Source of the DNA: Micromonospora tulbaghiae
GTDB lineage: Bacteria > Actinomycetota > Actinomycetes > Mycobacteriales > Micromonosporaceae
Direction of reading: 5' to 3'
DNA: 64,000 bases
NCBI RefSeq assembly: GCF_900091605.1
Contig: NZ_FMCQ01000002.1
Coordinates: 310,001 to 374,000 of the forward strand
The position numbers and the translations under genes are program-made. Numbering within the stretch: the first letter of the stretch is position 1; every line of letters begins with the position of its first letter. The notes under the pieces are model-generated. The model was not told the DNA's origin and did no database searches. It was given only the letters and a program-made list of their open reading frames with translations. Positions 50,426 through 58,656 of this stretch are shown here, piece by piece.

Positions 50426-51538
50426 CTAGGCGGTGTAGTTCGCGGCCTTGCTCAGCACCGCGGCCTTGTCGAAGTCGTTCGCGCCGGAGAGCAGGCTCGG
50501 GTCCCACAGCTTCTTCATGTCGACGTCACCGGTGATCTGCCCGGCCTCCTTGGTGTACGCCTGGGTCTTCGCCCACTCGTCGTCGCTGATCGCGCCCCAG
50601 TCGCCGAACTGCTCCGGGTCGCCGCTGGCCGGGGTGGCCGTCTTCAGCCAGGCGGTCAGGCTCTCGGTGTCGGCCTTCAGGCGCTCGTCGGCGGACTTGC
50701 CGGCGAGGATCTGCGGGAAGACCTTGTAGCCGATCTTCATGGCGGCCTCGGGGTTCTTCGCCGAGAAGAGCATCGCCTTGTACGCCGCGCGCAGGAACCG
50801 CTCGTACGAGTCCTTCTTGGCGTCGAAGTCACGGGCGCCGACGCTGAAGGTCAGCGACCGGATGCCGCTGAACACGTCCGGGTTGGTCAGGTACTTCAGC
50901 TCGGTGCCGGCGTTCTCGATGACCGCGTACGCCTGGGTGTAGAGCGCCAGCATGTCGACCTTGCCGTCGTTGAGCGCGGCGGCGGCCTGCGCGCCGACGC
51001 CCACCGGCAGCAGCTCGACGTCCTTGGCCGGGTCGAGACCGGCGGCCTTGACGTAGGCGCGGGCGTACGGGGCCGAGCCGGAGGCCAGGCTGATCACGCC
51101 GATCTTCTTGCCGCGCAGGTCCGCGCCGCCGGTGATCGGGGAGTTCGGCTTGACCGCCATCACCCACGGCCAGTTCTGCACCAGGCCGCCGATCGCCTTG
51201 ATCGGCACGTTCTTCTCCACCGCGCCGAGCGCCGAGCCGGCGTCGGCGGGGGTGATGTCGCCGCTGCCGGACGCGACCGCCTGGAGGGCGGCGACCGAGC
51301 CGTCGGCGTTGATCGTCTCGACGGTCAGCTTCTCCTCGGCGAAGTAGCCGAGTTCCTTGGCGACCGCGTAGACGGCCACCTCCTCCTTCGGGCCGATCAC
51401 GGCGGAGGCGATGGCCATGGTCAGCTTCGCCTCCTTGCCCTCGCCGCCGGCGCCGTCGTCGTCGGAGCCGCCGCCGCACGCGGACAGGACCAGCGCGGCG
51501 GCCAGCGCCGCCGGGAGCAGAGCCCACTTTCGTTTCAT
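50426..51538 (-). CDS. ABC substrate-binding lipoprotein (SsuA/NMT1-like)
   Basis: This 370-residue protein has a signal peptide with lipobox LAAALVLSACG (Cys about 21), a Gly/Asp-rich linker, then the NMT1/SsuA fold: KEEVAVYAVAKELGYFAEE, GSVAALQAVASGSGDITPA and LRGKKIGVISLASGSAPYARAYVKAAGLD. A late FAT-like PEAAMKIGYKVFP follows. ATG 51538 has GAGGTGTG upstream. With the ATPase and permease it forms an importer for a small organic ion. Its promoter region lies behind the hairpin at 51570-51599. Confidence 0.9.
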   Translation of the reverse strand: MKRKWALLPAALAAALVLSACGGGSDDDGAGGEGKEAKLTMAIASAVIGPKEEVAVYAVAKELGYFAEEKLTVETINADGSVAALQAVASGSGDITPADAGSALGAVEKNVPIKAIGGLVQNWPWVMAVKPNSPITGGADLRGKKIGVISLASGSAPYARAYVKAAGLDPAKDVELLPVGVGAQAAAALNDGKVDMLALYTQAYAVIENAGTELKYLTNPDVFSGIRSLTFSVGARDFDAKKDSYERFLRAAYKAMLFSAKNPEAAMKIGYKVFPQILAGKSADERLKADTESLTAWLKTATPASGDPEQFGDWGAISDDEWAKTQAYTKEAGQITGDVDMKKLWDPSLLSGANDFDKAAVLSKAANYTA

Positions 51539-51569
51539 ATGCACACACCTCGTCATGAGTCGGGGGAGA

Positions 51570-51599
51570 CCACCTCCGCCGCCGGGGCGGCGGAGGTGG
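51570..51599 (-). terminator. 14-bp perfect hairpin between catabolic genes and importer
   Basis: CCACCTCCGCCGCC (51570-51583), a GG loop, then its exact complement (51586-51599). On the minus strand it lies after the SnoaL-like gene and its repeats and 31 bases before the binding-protein start. It could end or attenuate transcription entering the importer operon. Confidence 0.6.
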
Positions 51600-51604
51600 G
51601 GGAA

Positions 51605-51703
51605 TCAGCCGTCGCGCTGCCGCGCGACCGTTGTCCGGCAGGCGTCGCGCTGCTGCGCGACCAGTGCCGGTCAGGCGTCGCGCTGCTGCGCGACCAGGGC
51701 CAG
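51605..51703 (-). repeat. Three tandem 33-bp units at the 3' end of the SnoaL-like gene
   Basis: Units begin at 51605, 51638 and 51671. Each carries a version of the last codons of the gene (LVAQQRDA in the minus reading) plus the stop region. The unit at 51671 is the real gene end; the two downstream copies lie beyond the stop. The stop-codon position is TCA in units one and three and GCA in the middle one. It looks like slipped duplication of a gene end. Confidence 0.75.
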
Positions 51704-52057
51704 ATCGTTGTAGACGTGCTGCTCGACGATCAGTCCGCCGTCGAGCACGAACACGTCCGCGTAGCGGATGTCCTCGAACGGAGTGCCGTCGAGCCATTCC
51801 CCGTACAGCCGCCCGAGCGAGGTCACAGTGACCCGCCCGTCGGCGTCACCCACCAGGTAGCGGTCCCGGTGCTTGCGCACCCACCGGTAGGTTCCGGTCG
51901 ACGCGGCCGCCATCTCCCGCAGCGACGAGTACTCCCGGCCGCCCGGGAAGACCAACCGGGCCCGCTCCGCGAGAAAGCGGCCTGCTTCGTCGAGCTCGCG
52001 GTCCTCGCACAGCTGTAGGTACCTGTCGATCAGGCCGGGCGCGTCCGGTGTGGTCAT
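51671..52057 (-). CDS. SnoaL-like (NTF2-fold) protein
   Basis: This 128-residue protein matches the NTF2-like fold used by SnoaL-type cyclases, ketosteroid isomerases and uncharacterised helpers. It has LIDRYLQLCEDRELDEAGRFLA, ARLVFPGGREYSSLREM, and a final strand run DGTPFEDIRYADVFVLDGGLIVEQHVYND. ATG 52057 overlaps the previous stop (ATGA). A pocket with His/Asp residues could bind a small cyclic substrate. Its 3' end is triplicated downstream. Function is probably a small isomerase or hydratase of this locus. Confidence 0.75.
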   Translation of the reverse strand: MTTPDAPGLIDRYLQLCEDRELDEAGRFLAERARLVFPGGREYSSLREMAAASTGTYRWVRKHRDRYLVGDADGRVTVTSLGRLYGEWLDGTPFEDIRYADVFVLDGGLIVEQHVYNDLALVAQQRDA

Positions 52058-52368
52058 CAGCCCGTCTTCTCGCTCAGGGCCGCCTCCCACTGGTCCCGCA
52101 GCGGGTGCTCCGCGGGGCCGTGCTCGGTGAGGATGCGCATCAGGCGGGCCAGCAGCGCGTCCCGCTCGCGGTCGAGGACCTGCTGCTCCTCCTCGGTGGA
52201 GACGAACTCGTCGACGGCGCCCGCGGTGAGCGCGCCGGAGCGGGTCAGCAGCGCCTCGACGACGCGTACCCGCTGGCGGGTCACGTGCAGCTCGGTGGAG
52301 AGCTGCAGCACCAGGTCGAGCAGCTTGCCGACCTTGGGGTCTCCGAAGTAGTCGAACTCGGTGCTCAT
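52057..52368 (-). CDS. Small protein of unknown function (103 aa)
   Basis: No family is recognised. The protein is helical in appearance and acidic, with LDLVLQLSTELHVTRQRVRVVEALLTRSG and EEEQQVLDRERDALLARLMRILTEH, both amphipathic and possibly coiled-coil. It starts at ATG 52368, overlapping the methyltransferase stop, and overlaps the SnoaL-like gene, so it is clearly in the same translational unit. It may be a subunit or scaffold of the methyltransferase. No signal peptide or membrane segment. Confidence 0.65.
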   Translation of the reverse strand: MSTEFDYFGDPKVGKLLDLVLQLSTELHVTRQRVRVVEALLTRSGALTAGAVDEFVSTEEEQQVLDRERDALLARLMRILTEHGPAEHPLRDQWEAALSEKTG

Positions 52369-53444
52369 CACGCCTCCGGCTTGGTCGCGGCCAGTACGGC
52401 CCAGGGGAAGTGCCACTCGGGACGGTCGCCCCAGCCCTGCGGCTGGACGCCGTTGCGGCGCTCGTCGAACGGGGTCCACGACACGTCGGTCAGACCGGCC
52501 TCGGTGCAGACCTCGATCAGGTCCGAGCCGAACAGGTCGTGGAAGAACGGCTCGTTGTTGCGCTCGGCGTGCTCGTAGACGGTGGCGTCGCGCACCGGGT
52601 CGCCGGTCAGCATGAACTCCAGGAAGCGCAGCGAGCCGCCCGGCTTGAGCAGGCGCGCCGCCTCCACGATCGTTTCCCGGATCGCGGCGGCCGGCATCTC
52701 GTGCAGGACCATCGTGCCGGTGACCACGTCGCAGCTGTCCGACTCGATGCCAGTGGCCCGGCCGTCGGCCTGCCGGTAGTCGATCGTGAGTCCGGTCGCC
52801 TCGGCCTCGGCGTGGGCCAGGCGCAGACCGGGCGCGGCCAGGTCCACGCCGATCACCTGCGCGGTCGGGTACTTGGCCGGCAGCGGGCGGGTGCTCTTGC
52901 CGAAACCGCACCCGATGTCGACGATCCGGGTCGCCGCGGGCAGCTCGGGCAGCGCGGTCCTGGCGAACAGCGTGTGGAACTTGTAGCCGTCGTTGTCGCG
53001 CAGCATGACGATGCGCGCGCCGAACTCGTACACGTAGGCGGACATGTCGTCGGAGAAGAAGCTGCCGGGCTGGATGTGGATGTCGTAGTCGGTGTACCAG
53101 TCGGGCAGTTCCAGGCCGGGGTTCAGCTCCAGCGAGCCCTTCGGCTGCTCGGGCAGCGAGGTGAGCTGGTCGGTCAGCTCCTCGCGGCGGCTGAGCACCG
53201 CGTCGCCGGCGACCTTCCAGAGCATCTTCTGCTGCACCCGCTCCAGGTGGCTGAACCACGGGTAGAGCGGAAGACCACGCAGCACCTGACCGGCGTCGGC
53301 GATCGTCGTGGCCGACGCCCCGGTGGCGCCGTACTCCTCGCGCAGCGCCGGGTAGACGGTGTCCGCCCAGCGCTTGCGCAGGCCGAGGACGAAGTCCACG
53401 GCGGAACGCTCATCCAGGGTGAGGCGCTCCTCGATGTCCAGCAT
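52368..53444 (-). CDS. Class I SAM-dependent methyltransferase
   Basis: This 358-residue protein has a 150-residue N-terminal region (WADTVYPALREEYGATGASATT, LPDWYTDYDIHIQPGSFFSDD) and then the SAM-binding core: RIVDIGCGFGKSTRPL (motif I), VIGVDLAAPGLRLA, DVVTGTMVLHEMPAAAIRETI and LKPGGSLRFLEFM. It resembles small-molecule O- or N-methyltransferases. It lies 63 bases after the FMN/Fe-S oxidoreductase, raising the possibility of a paired methylation or demethylation step. Acceptor unknown. Confidence 0.85.
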   Translation of the reverse strand: MLDIEERLTLDERSAVDFVLGLRKRWADTVYPALREEYGATGASATTIADAGQVLRGLPLYPWFSHLERVQQKMLWKVAGDAVLSRREELTDQLTSLPEQPKGSLELNPGLELPDWYTDYDIHIQPGSFFSDDMSAYVYEFGARIVMLRDNDGYKFHTLFARTALPELPAATRIVDIGCGFGKSTRPLPAKYPTAQVIGVDLAAPGLRLAHAEAEATGLTIDYRQADGRATGIESDSCDVVTGTMVLHEMPAAAIRETIVEAARLLKPGGSLRFLEFMLTGDPVRDATVYEHAERNNEPFFHDLFGSDLIEVCTEAGLTDVSWTPFDERRNGVQPQGWGDRPEWHFPWAVLAATKPEA

Positions 53445-53507
53445 GCTTGTCTCCTCTGCAGGTGGGGGAGGTCCGGTCCGCGGTGCACCGCTACCGGGGT
53501 GGACGGG

Positions 53508-55535
53508 TCAGTGGGCGTACCGCACGCGCTGGGCGGACGCGGTGTCGTAGGCGCCGAGGAACGCGCCGGCCATGCGTCCCTCGTAGACGGCCTCGAAGGC
53601 GGTGCGGGGGGCGTTCGCGTCGCCGACGACGTGGATGTGGGGGCCGTCGGGCAGCGCGTCGAGCTGCCGGTACAACTCGTCCGCGGCCTGCGCCGAACCG
53701 CCGTCGACGACCGTGGTGACGTCCTCGACGATCGTGTCGCCGCCGGCGAGCGGGCCGCCGAGGGCCACCGCCGTGGCGCCCGCGGCGCGGGCGGTCCGCA
53801 TCGGGTGGACCGCGATCCCCAGGTCCGCGAAGCGCTTGAGCAGCGCCAGCCGCGAGTACGTGGTGATCTTGGCGCTCACCGTGGCGGTGGGGGAGACGAG
53901 GTGGACGCGGGCGCCCCGGCGGGCGAGCGCCTCCGCGACCGACGCCGCCGACCAGGTGCCCTCGTCGTCCAGCACGACGACGGCACCGGCCGGCCGGTAG
54001 CCGGGGTCGGCCAGGTTGTCGACGGCCTGCCAGATGTCGATCACCGGCGGGCCGCCGGGCAGCTCCCGGCGGGCGGGCCGGGAGCCGGTGGCGAGGACGA
54101 CGTCCTGGTAGCCACCGGTCAGCACGTCGTCGACGCCGGCGCGGTGGCCGAGCCGGACCGGGATGCCGGCGGCCGCCACGTCGCGGGCCAGGTCACGGGT
54201 GAGCAGCCCGAGCCGCTCCCGTCCGGGTACGCGCGCGGCCATCTCCACCTGTCCGCCCAGGTGGTCCCGTGCCTCCACGACGGTCACCCGGTGCCCGGCC
54301 CGGTGCGCGGAGAGGGCGGCCTCCAGCCCGGCCGGCCCACCGCCGACGACCAGGACGTTCCGCGCGCCGGACGGCCCGGGCAGCTCCGGCCAGGCGTCGG
54401 CCCACTCCCGCTCGGCGCCGACCTCCGGGTTGACCACGCACGAGATCGGCAGGCTGGTCTCCAGCCGGCCGATGCAGCCCTGGTTGCAGGCCAGGCAGGC
54501 GCGTACCTCGTGCTGGCGGCCCTGCTCGGCCTTGCGGACCAGGTGCGGGTCGGCGATGTGCGGGCGGGCCAGGCCGACCAGGTCGGCCTCGCCGGCGGCG
54601 ACGAGTTCGGCCGCCTCCGGCAGGCTGTCCAGCCGGCACACCGCGAGCACCGGCAGGTCCGGGAACTCCTGCTTGAACAGCGCCGCGTGGTGCCGGAACG
54701 GGGCGTGGCCGAAGCTCATGTCCGCCATCTGCGTCGCCAGCGACCAGCTGCCGTGGTAGGCGGAGTGGCTGACGTGCACGTAGGCGAGGGGGAACTCGGC
54801 GCGCAGCTTGCCGACGATCTCCAGCACCGCGGCCGGGTCGAGGCCGCCGGGCAGGAACTCGTCGGCGCTGACCCGCAGCCCGACGGGCAGTTCGGGGGCG
54901 GCGGCCAGCACCGCGGTCAGCACCTCGCGGGTCAGGCGCATCCGGTTGTCGAGGCTGCCGCCGTACGCGTCGTCGCGGGTGTTCGTGTGCGGGGAGAGGA
55001 ACTGCTGGAGGAGGTGGCCATGGCCGGCGTGCACTTCGAGCCCGTCGAAGCCGGCCTCGCGCATCCGGCGCGCGGCGGCGGCGAACGCGGCGACGACGAC
55101 GGCGATGTCCCGGCGCCCCATCGCGTGCGGGACGTGCGAGCCGGCCGCCCACGGCACCGGCGACGAGGACCAGGCGGCGGTGCGGGTCGCGTCGCCGTTG
55201 GCCTGCCGCCCGGCGTGCATGATCTGGGCGAACATGCGGGCGCCGTGCTCGTGCACGGCCTCGGTCACCGCCGCGTACGCCGGGATCGACGAGTCGTCGA
55301 AGCTGCCGAGGCTGATGCTGCGGCCCGCGCTCGTGGGGTGCACACGGATCGCCTCGGTGATGATCAGGCCGGCGCCACCGCGCGCCCGCTCCGCGTGGTA
55401 GGCGACGTGGCGGCGGGTGGGCGCGTTGTTCAGTCCGAAGTTGGTGGTGTGGCCGGGGACGAAGACCCGGTTCCGCAATGTGAGACGACCCAGCCGGGTG
55501 GGGGAGAGAAGAGCGAGAAGCTTGTCGTCAGGCAT
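53508..55535 (-). CDS. FMN/[4Fe-4S]/FAD oxidoreductase (2,4-dienoyl-CoA reductase/trimethylamine dehydrogenase family)
   Basis: This 675-residue protein has three parts. An N-terminal TIM barrel of the old-yellow-enzyme type contains FVPGHTTNFGLNN, HAGRQANGDATRT and EVHAGHGHLLQQFLSPHTNTR. A four-cysteine cluster follows (CLACNQGCIG then Cys in PISCVVNP). A C-terminal FAD/NAD domain has VLVVGGGPAGLEAALSAHRAG and VVVLDDEGTWSAASVAEAL. This matches dienoyl-CoA reductase, trimethylamine and N-methylproline demethylase relatives. His in HGHLL where dienoyl-CoA reductases have Tyr leans towards demethylation. ATG 55535 is chosen; ATG 55634 would add sequence overlapping the promoter. Confidence 0.88.
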   Translation of the reverse strand: MPDDKLLALLSPTRLGRLTLRNRVFVPGHTTNFGLNNAPTRRHVAYHAERARGGAGLIITEAIRVHPTSAGRSISLGSFDDSSIPAYAAVTEAVHEHGARMFAQIMHAGRQANGDATRTAAWSSSPVPWAAGSHVPHAMGRRDIAVVVAAFAAAARRMREAGFDGLEVHAGHGHLLQQFLSPHTNTRDDAYGGSLDNRMRLTREVLTAVLAAAPELPVGLRVSADEFLPGGLDPAAVLEIVGKLRAEFPLAYVHVSHSAYHGSWSLATQMADMSFGHAPFRHHAALFKQEFPDLPVLAVCRLDSLPEAAELVAAGEADLVGLARPHIADPHLVRKAEQGRQHEVRACLACNQGCIGRLETSLPISCVVNPEVGAEREWADAWPELPGPSGARNVLVVGGGPAGLEAALSAHRAGHRVTVVEARDHLGGQVEMAARVPGRERLGLLTRDLARDVAAAGIPVRLGHRAGVDDVLTGGYQDVVLATGSRPARRELPGGPPVIDIWQAVDNLADPGYRPAGAVVVLDDEGTWSAASVAEALARRGARVHLVSPTATVSAKITTYSRLALLKRFADLGIAVHPMRTARAAGATAVALGGPLAGGDTIVEDVTTVVDGGSAQAADELYRQLDALPDGPHIHVVGDANAPRTAFEAVYEGRMAGAFLGAYDTASAQRVRYAH

Positions 55536-55598
55536 GCCTCGGACTTCCTGTTTCGGGCCGCACTCGGCGAGGCCGAGGGCGTTCGGTTGAACCGTACG

Positions 55599-55644
55599 CC
55601 GTTCGATTGAGTGGAACGGTAGGGCCGGGTTCACATGCCGTCAA
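55599..55644 (-). promoter_or_regulatory. Promoter and operator of the FMN oxidoreductase operon
   Basis: On the minus strand, TTGACG (55644-55639), a 17-base spacer and TACCGT (55621-55616) predict a start near 55609. The inverted repeat CCGTTC-N9-GAACGG (55599-55619) overlaps the -10 and start. A second GGAACGGT copy lies at 55705-55712 inside GTTCC-N7-GGAAC (55693-55709). The TetR protein encoded upstream is the candidate binder. Confidence 0.58.
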
Positions 55645-56025
55645 CGGGCTACCGATCAGTAACTTAGCCCGCCGCACCGCCTTTGAGCTGCTGTTCCACC
55701 AGGCGGAACGGTGACCGATGATGACCGTCGATGCTGCGGTCGGTCGTTCGGATGCTCCTGATCGGACGGCAGTGCCGGCCGCCGATCCCCGGTCGGCGGC
55801 CCGTACCGATCGTTCGGACGGCTGCGCCGGACCGTGTCGGCGGGCGTCCTCTCCGGGAACGCCGGTGCGTCTCCGGGCGCCGGCTCCGGACGCGCGTCGG
55901 CCCGGGTCGTCGACCGGGCGCGCACCCGTGGTGCGGCTGCCGGCGACGACCCGGGCCGACGTTGTTCAGCAGGTGTGGTGACGGCCGGACGCCGTAGCGC
56001 CGCGCCGGAGTTCAGGGGCGGACGG
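55645..56025. other. 381-bp intergenic stretch between TetR and the oxidoreductase operon
   Basis: Very GC-rich sequence with repeated CGGTCGG/GATCGTTCGGACGG elements and the GGAACGGT site at 55705-55712. Open frames here are Arg/Pro-rich, lack ribosome sites and resemble no family, so I see no gene. It holds the oxidoreductase promoter at its low end. Confidence 0.55.
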
Positions 56026-56610
56026 TCAGCCGGCGTCCGAGCGCAGGTACGGCGTGAGCAGCTCGCGGGCGAGGCCCCTGGCCGCCGGAAGGTCGAGACC
56101 GTTCTCGATCATGCGGCTGAGGGCGTAGACGACCGACTGGACGAGCTCCGCCATCCGGTCCGGGTCGCTCGCCCCGTGCTCGGTGAGGGCGGCGCGCAGC
56201 GGCGCCTCGAGGCTGTCGTGCAGCAGCCGGCTGGAGGTCGCCAGCACCTCGCTGTTGCCCACCGACGCCAGTGCCCGGGCCAGCGCGTGGTCGCCCCGGG
56301 CAACCAGTTGCAGGTTGGCCTCGACGTACGCCAGGATCCTCGCCCCCGGCGTGCGGGCCTCGGCCATCTGCTTCTCGACGAAGGCCGACCACCGGGGGAA
56401 GGTGTCGGCGACCAGCACGTCGAACATGTCGGTGCGGGACTTGAAGTACGAGTACGCGCTGGACCGGGCCAGCCCGGCGTGCCGGGCGACGTCGGCCAGG
56501 CTCGGAATCTCTTCCGGGTGCTCGGAGAGCAGGGTGCGGGCGGCGTCGAGCAACGCCGCCCGCTGCGCGGCCCGGTGTTCCGCGACGGTCGAGGCTTGGA
56601 TCTTCGGCAC
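56026..56610 (-). CDS. TetR-family transcriptional regulator
   Basis: This 194-residue protein has the TetR helix-turn-helix: QRAALLDAARTLLSEHPEEIP, SLADVARHAGLARSSAYSYF, then KSRTDMFDVLVADTF. The C-terminal part with ALARALASVGNSEVLATSS and MAELVQSVVYALSRMIENGLD is the ligand and dimer domain. ATG 56610 gives the usual length. It is transcribed in the same direction as the FMN oxidoreductase operon, with about 490 bases between. GAACGGT-type repeats in that gap are its best target candidates. An ABC efflux-like pair lies 60 bases upstream, an alternative target. Confidence 0.9.
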   Translation of the reverse strand: MPKIQASTVAEHRAAQRAALLDAARTLLSEHPEEIPSLADVARHAGLARSSAYSYFKSRTDMFDVLVADTFPRWSAFVEKQMAEARTPGARILAYVEANLQLVARGDHALARALASVGNSEVLATSSRLLHDSLEAPLRAALTEHGASDPDRMAELVQSVVYALSRMIENGLDLPAARGLARELLTPYLRSDAG

Positions 56611-56670
56611 ACCGACCTCCCCGTGTCTCCCGCCGCCCGTGTCCGGTCCGCGTCGCTCCCTGCTCGTCGA

Positions 56671-57396
56671 TCAGCTGCTCGTGGCGAGCTTGCCGTCGAT
56701 CATCTCGTAGATGGTGTCACAGTATTGCAGCACGTCGTGATCGTGAGTGACCATCACGACGGCCACCGAACGCTCCCGCGCCTCCTGGGCGAGCAGCTGG
56801 ACGATGTCGTGGCTGCGGGCCCGGTCCAGCGCCGCTGTCGGCTCGTCCACCAGCAGCACCGAGGGCTCGGTCATCAGCGCCCGGGCGATGCCGACGCGCT
56901 GGCGCTCGCCGCCGGAGAGCTGGTGCGGCCGGCGGTCGGCCTTCCCGGCCAGGCCGACGTGCGCGAGCATCTGCAGCGGGTCGCGTCCGGACCGGTCCCG
57001 GCGTCCGCCCAGCCGCAGTGGCAGGCGCAGCTGGTCGGCGGCGGTCAGCGCGGGCAGCAGGTTGCCCGACTGGAACACGAACCCCACGTGCCGGCGGCGC
57101 AGTTCGGTGCGCGCCCGGCGGCTGGACACGGTCATGTCGTGCCCGGCCACTGTGACCGTGCCCTCGTCGGGGCGGGCCAGCCCGCCGGCGACGGCGAGCA
57201 GACTGGACTTGCCCGCGCCGGAGGGCCCCACGATCGCGGCCAGCTCGCCCGGCGCGACGGTCAGGTCGACGTCGTCGAGCGCGTGCACGGTCTCCGCGCC
57301 GTCGCCGTGCCGCAGGTGCACGCCGCGCATGACCAGGCCGAGGTCGGCCGGGGTGGTGCCCGGAGCCGACGGGGACGGTGTGGTCCGGCTGCTCAT
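56671..57396 (-). CDS. MacB/FtsE-like ABC transporter ATPase
   Basis: This 241-residue ATPase has Walker A IVGPSGAGKSSLLAVAGGL, Q-loop VGFVFQSGNLLPALTAADQL, signature QLSGGERQRVGIARAL, Walker B SVLLVDEPTAALDRA and the switch His in VVMVTHDHDVLQYCDTI. The sequence type is that of MacB/LolD-class ATPases that drive FtsX permeases. Its ATG overlaps the permease stop. It may extrude a compound or act on the cell envelope and could be regulated by the downstream TetR. Confidence 0.92.
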   Translation of the reverse strand: MSSRTTPSPSAPGTTPADLGLVMRGVHLRHGDGAETVHALDDVDLTVAPGELAAIVGPSGAGKSSLLAVAGGLARPDEGTVTVAGHDMTVSSRRARTELRRRHVGFVFQSGNLLPALTAADQLRLPLRLGGRRDRSGRDPLQMLAHVGLAGKADRRPHQLSGGERQRVGIARALMTEPSVLLVDEPTAALDRARSHDIVQLLAQEARERSVAVVMVTHDHDVLQYCDTIYEMIDGKLATSS

Positions 57397-58523
57397 CGGT
57401 TGCCTCCCAGGGCGGTAGCCGGGTCGATGGAGGTGAGGCGGACGACGGCGGCTGCCGCGCCGACCAGGCCGAGCACGAGCAGTCCGGCCGCGGCGGCGGC
57501 GATGCTCTGCGGGTGCAGCGCGAACGGGACGTTGCCGCCGGAGATCAGCGCGCCGAGGCCGAGGCCGATACCCATGCCGACGGCGATGGCGAGGGCCAGC
57601 AGGATCAGTGCCTGGGTGAGGGCGTCGCGCAGCACCCAGCGGGTCGAGGCGCCCAGTGCCCGCAGCACGGCGACCTCCTGCCGGCGCTGGATCGCCCAGA
57701 CCGCGAAGAACGCGCCGGCCACGAGCGCCGAGATCGCGTAGAGGAAGCCCTGGATCAGCTGGAGCGTGGTGGTCTCCGCGGTGTAGCCCGGCGAGGCGCC
57801 GTAGGACTCGTCGAGCGTCAGGCTCTCCGTGCCCGCGGCCTTGTCGCCCGCGGCCAGGTCCACCGAGTCGCCGTCGGCCGCACGGACCGCGACGGCGGTG
57901 ATCTCCTGGGTCGCCTGCGCCGGCACCTGCGCGCCGGCCGGGGTGCCGGACTTGACCGCCTGCCACGTCGCCAGCGGCACGTACGCCACGTCGACGTGGC
58001 CGAAGGTGTCCTGCTGCTCGGTGACGCCGACGACGCGCAGCCGCGTGCCCAGCCGGTCCACCGTCACGGTGTCACCGACGCGCAGGCCCGCGTCGATGGC
58101 GGTGGGACTCACCACGATCCCGTCCGCCGGGCCGAGCCGGTCGCCCTCGCTGACGGCGGGCGACAGGAACGAGTCGGTCTCGACGCCGAACAGCGCCAGG
58201 TCGACCTCGGTGCCCCCGTCGGTGCGCCCGTTGATCAGCGTGTTGCCGAACGGGGTCGCCTCCGCCACGCCCGGCTGGTCGCGCCAGGTGTCCACCGCCG
58301 AGGCGTCCACCACGCTGCGCGAGAACGCCGAGTCGTGCTGCACGCCGTGGGCGAAGGCGAACGAGGTGACCGGCAGGTTCTGCAGGCCGGAGACGCCGTC
58401 GCGGACCAGCCCGACGGACAGGCCGGACAGCATCACCATCAGCACCGAGATCAGCGCGATCACGGCCCCCATCAGGGCGAATCGCAGCCGCGCGAACCCC
58501 AGCTCGCGAATGGCCAGGAACAT
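57393..58523 (-). CDS. FtsX/MacB-like ABC permease
   Basis: This 376-residue protein has one N-terminal membrane segment (LRFALMGAVIALISVLMVMLSG), a large extracytoplasmic domain of about 220 residues, then three segments near the C terminus, with RRQEVAVLRALGASTRWVLRDALTQ between them, the FtsX hallmark. ATG 58523 is chosen with GAGAGGTGG upstream; ATG 58571 would start in sequence without a ribosome site. With the ATPase it forms a two-gene exporter or envelope complex; no accessory protein is seen. Confidence 0.9.
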   Translation of the reverse strand: MFLAIRELGFARLRFALMGAVIALISVLMVMLSGLSVGLVRDGVSGLQNLPVTSFAFAHGVQHDSAFSRSVVDASAVDTWRDQPGVAEATPFGNTLINGRTDGGTEVDLALFGVETDSFLSPAVSEGDRLGPADGIVVSPTAIDAGLRVGDTVTVDRLGTRLRVVGVTEQQDTFGHVDVAYVPLATWQAVKSGTPAGAQVPAQATQEITAVAVRAADGDSVDLAAGDKAAGTESLTLDESYGASPGYTAETTTLQLIQGFLYAISALVAGAFFAVWAIQRRQEVAVLRALGASTRWVLRDALTQALILLALAIAVGMGIGLGLGALISGGNVPFALHPQSIAAAAAGLLVLGLVGAAAAVVRLTSIDPATALGGNR

Positions 58524-58624
58524 CAGCCGCCACCTCTCAAACTTGTCGACACCATGTCGCCATGTTAACAACGCGGTGTCGGCAAAAAGGTGGCGGCGGC
58601 TGTCTACCCGACCACAATCCGTGA

Positions 58625-58647
58625 CGGCCGGCCGGCACGGCCGGCCG
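58625..58647 (-). terminator. Terminator of the ArsR-SRPBCC-DUF6069 unit
   Basis: CGGCCGGCC (58625-58633), a GGCAC loop, then its complement (58639-58647) form a perfect 9-bp stem, nine bases past the DUF6069 stop on the minus strand. The remaining bases up to the FtsX gene (58524-58624) include AT-rich GTTAACA and probably the FtsX promoter. Confidence 0.6.
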
Positions 58648-58656
58648 CACCCGTTG

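Noticed and set aside
55581..55594. GTTCGGTTGAACCG resembles the ArsR operator at 59896-59911.
   Set aside because: Similarity is limited to a short core 4 kb away at an unrelated unit; the local GAACGG repeats explain the site better.
55656..55925. Small frame on the minus strand in the gap before the oxidoreductase.
   Set aside because: Arg/Pro-rich composition, no ribosome site, no family; probably non-coding promoter region.
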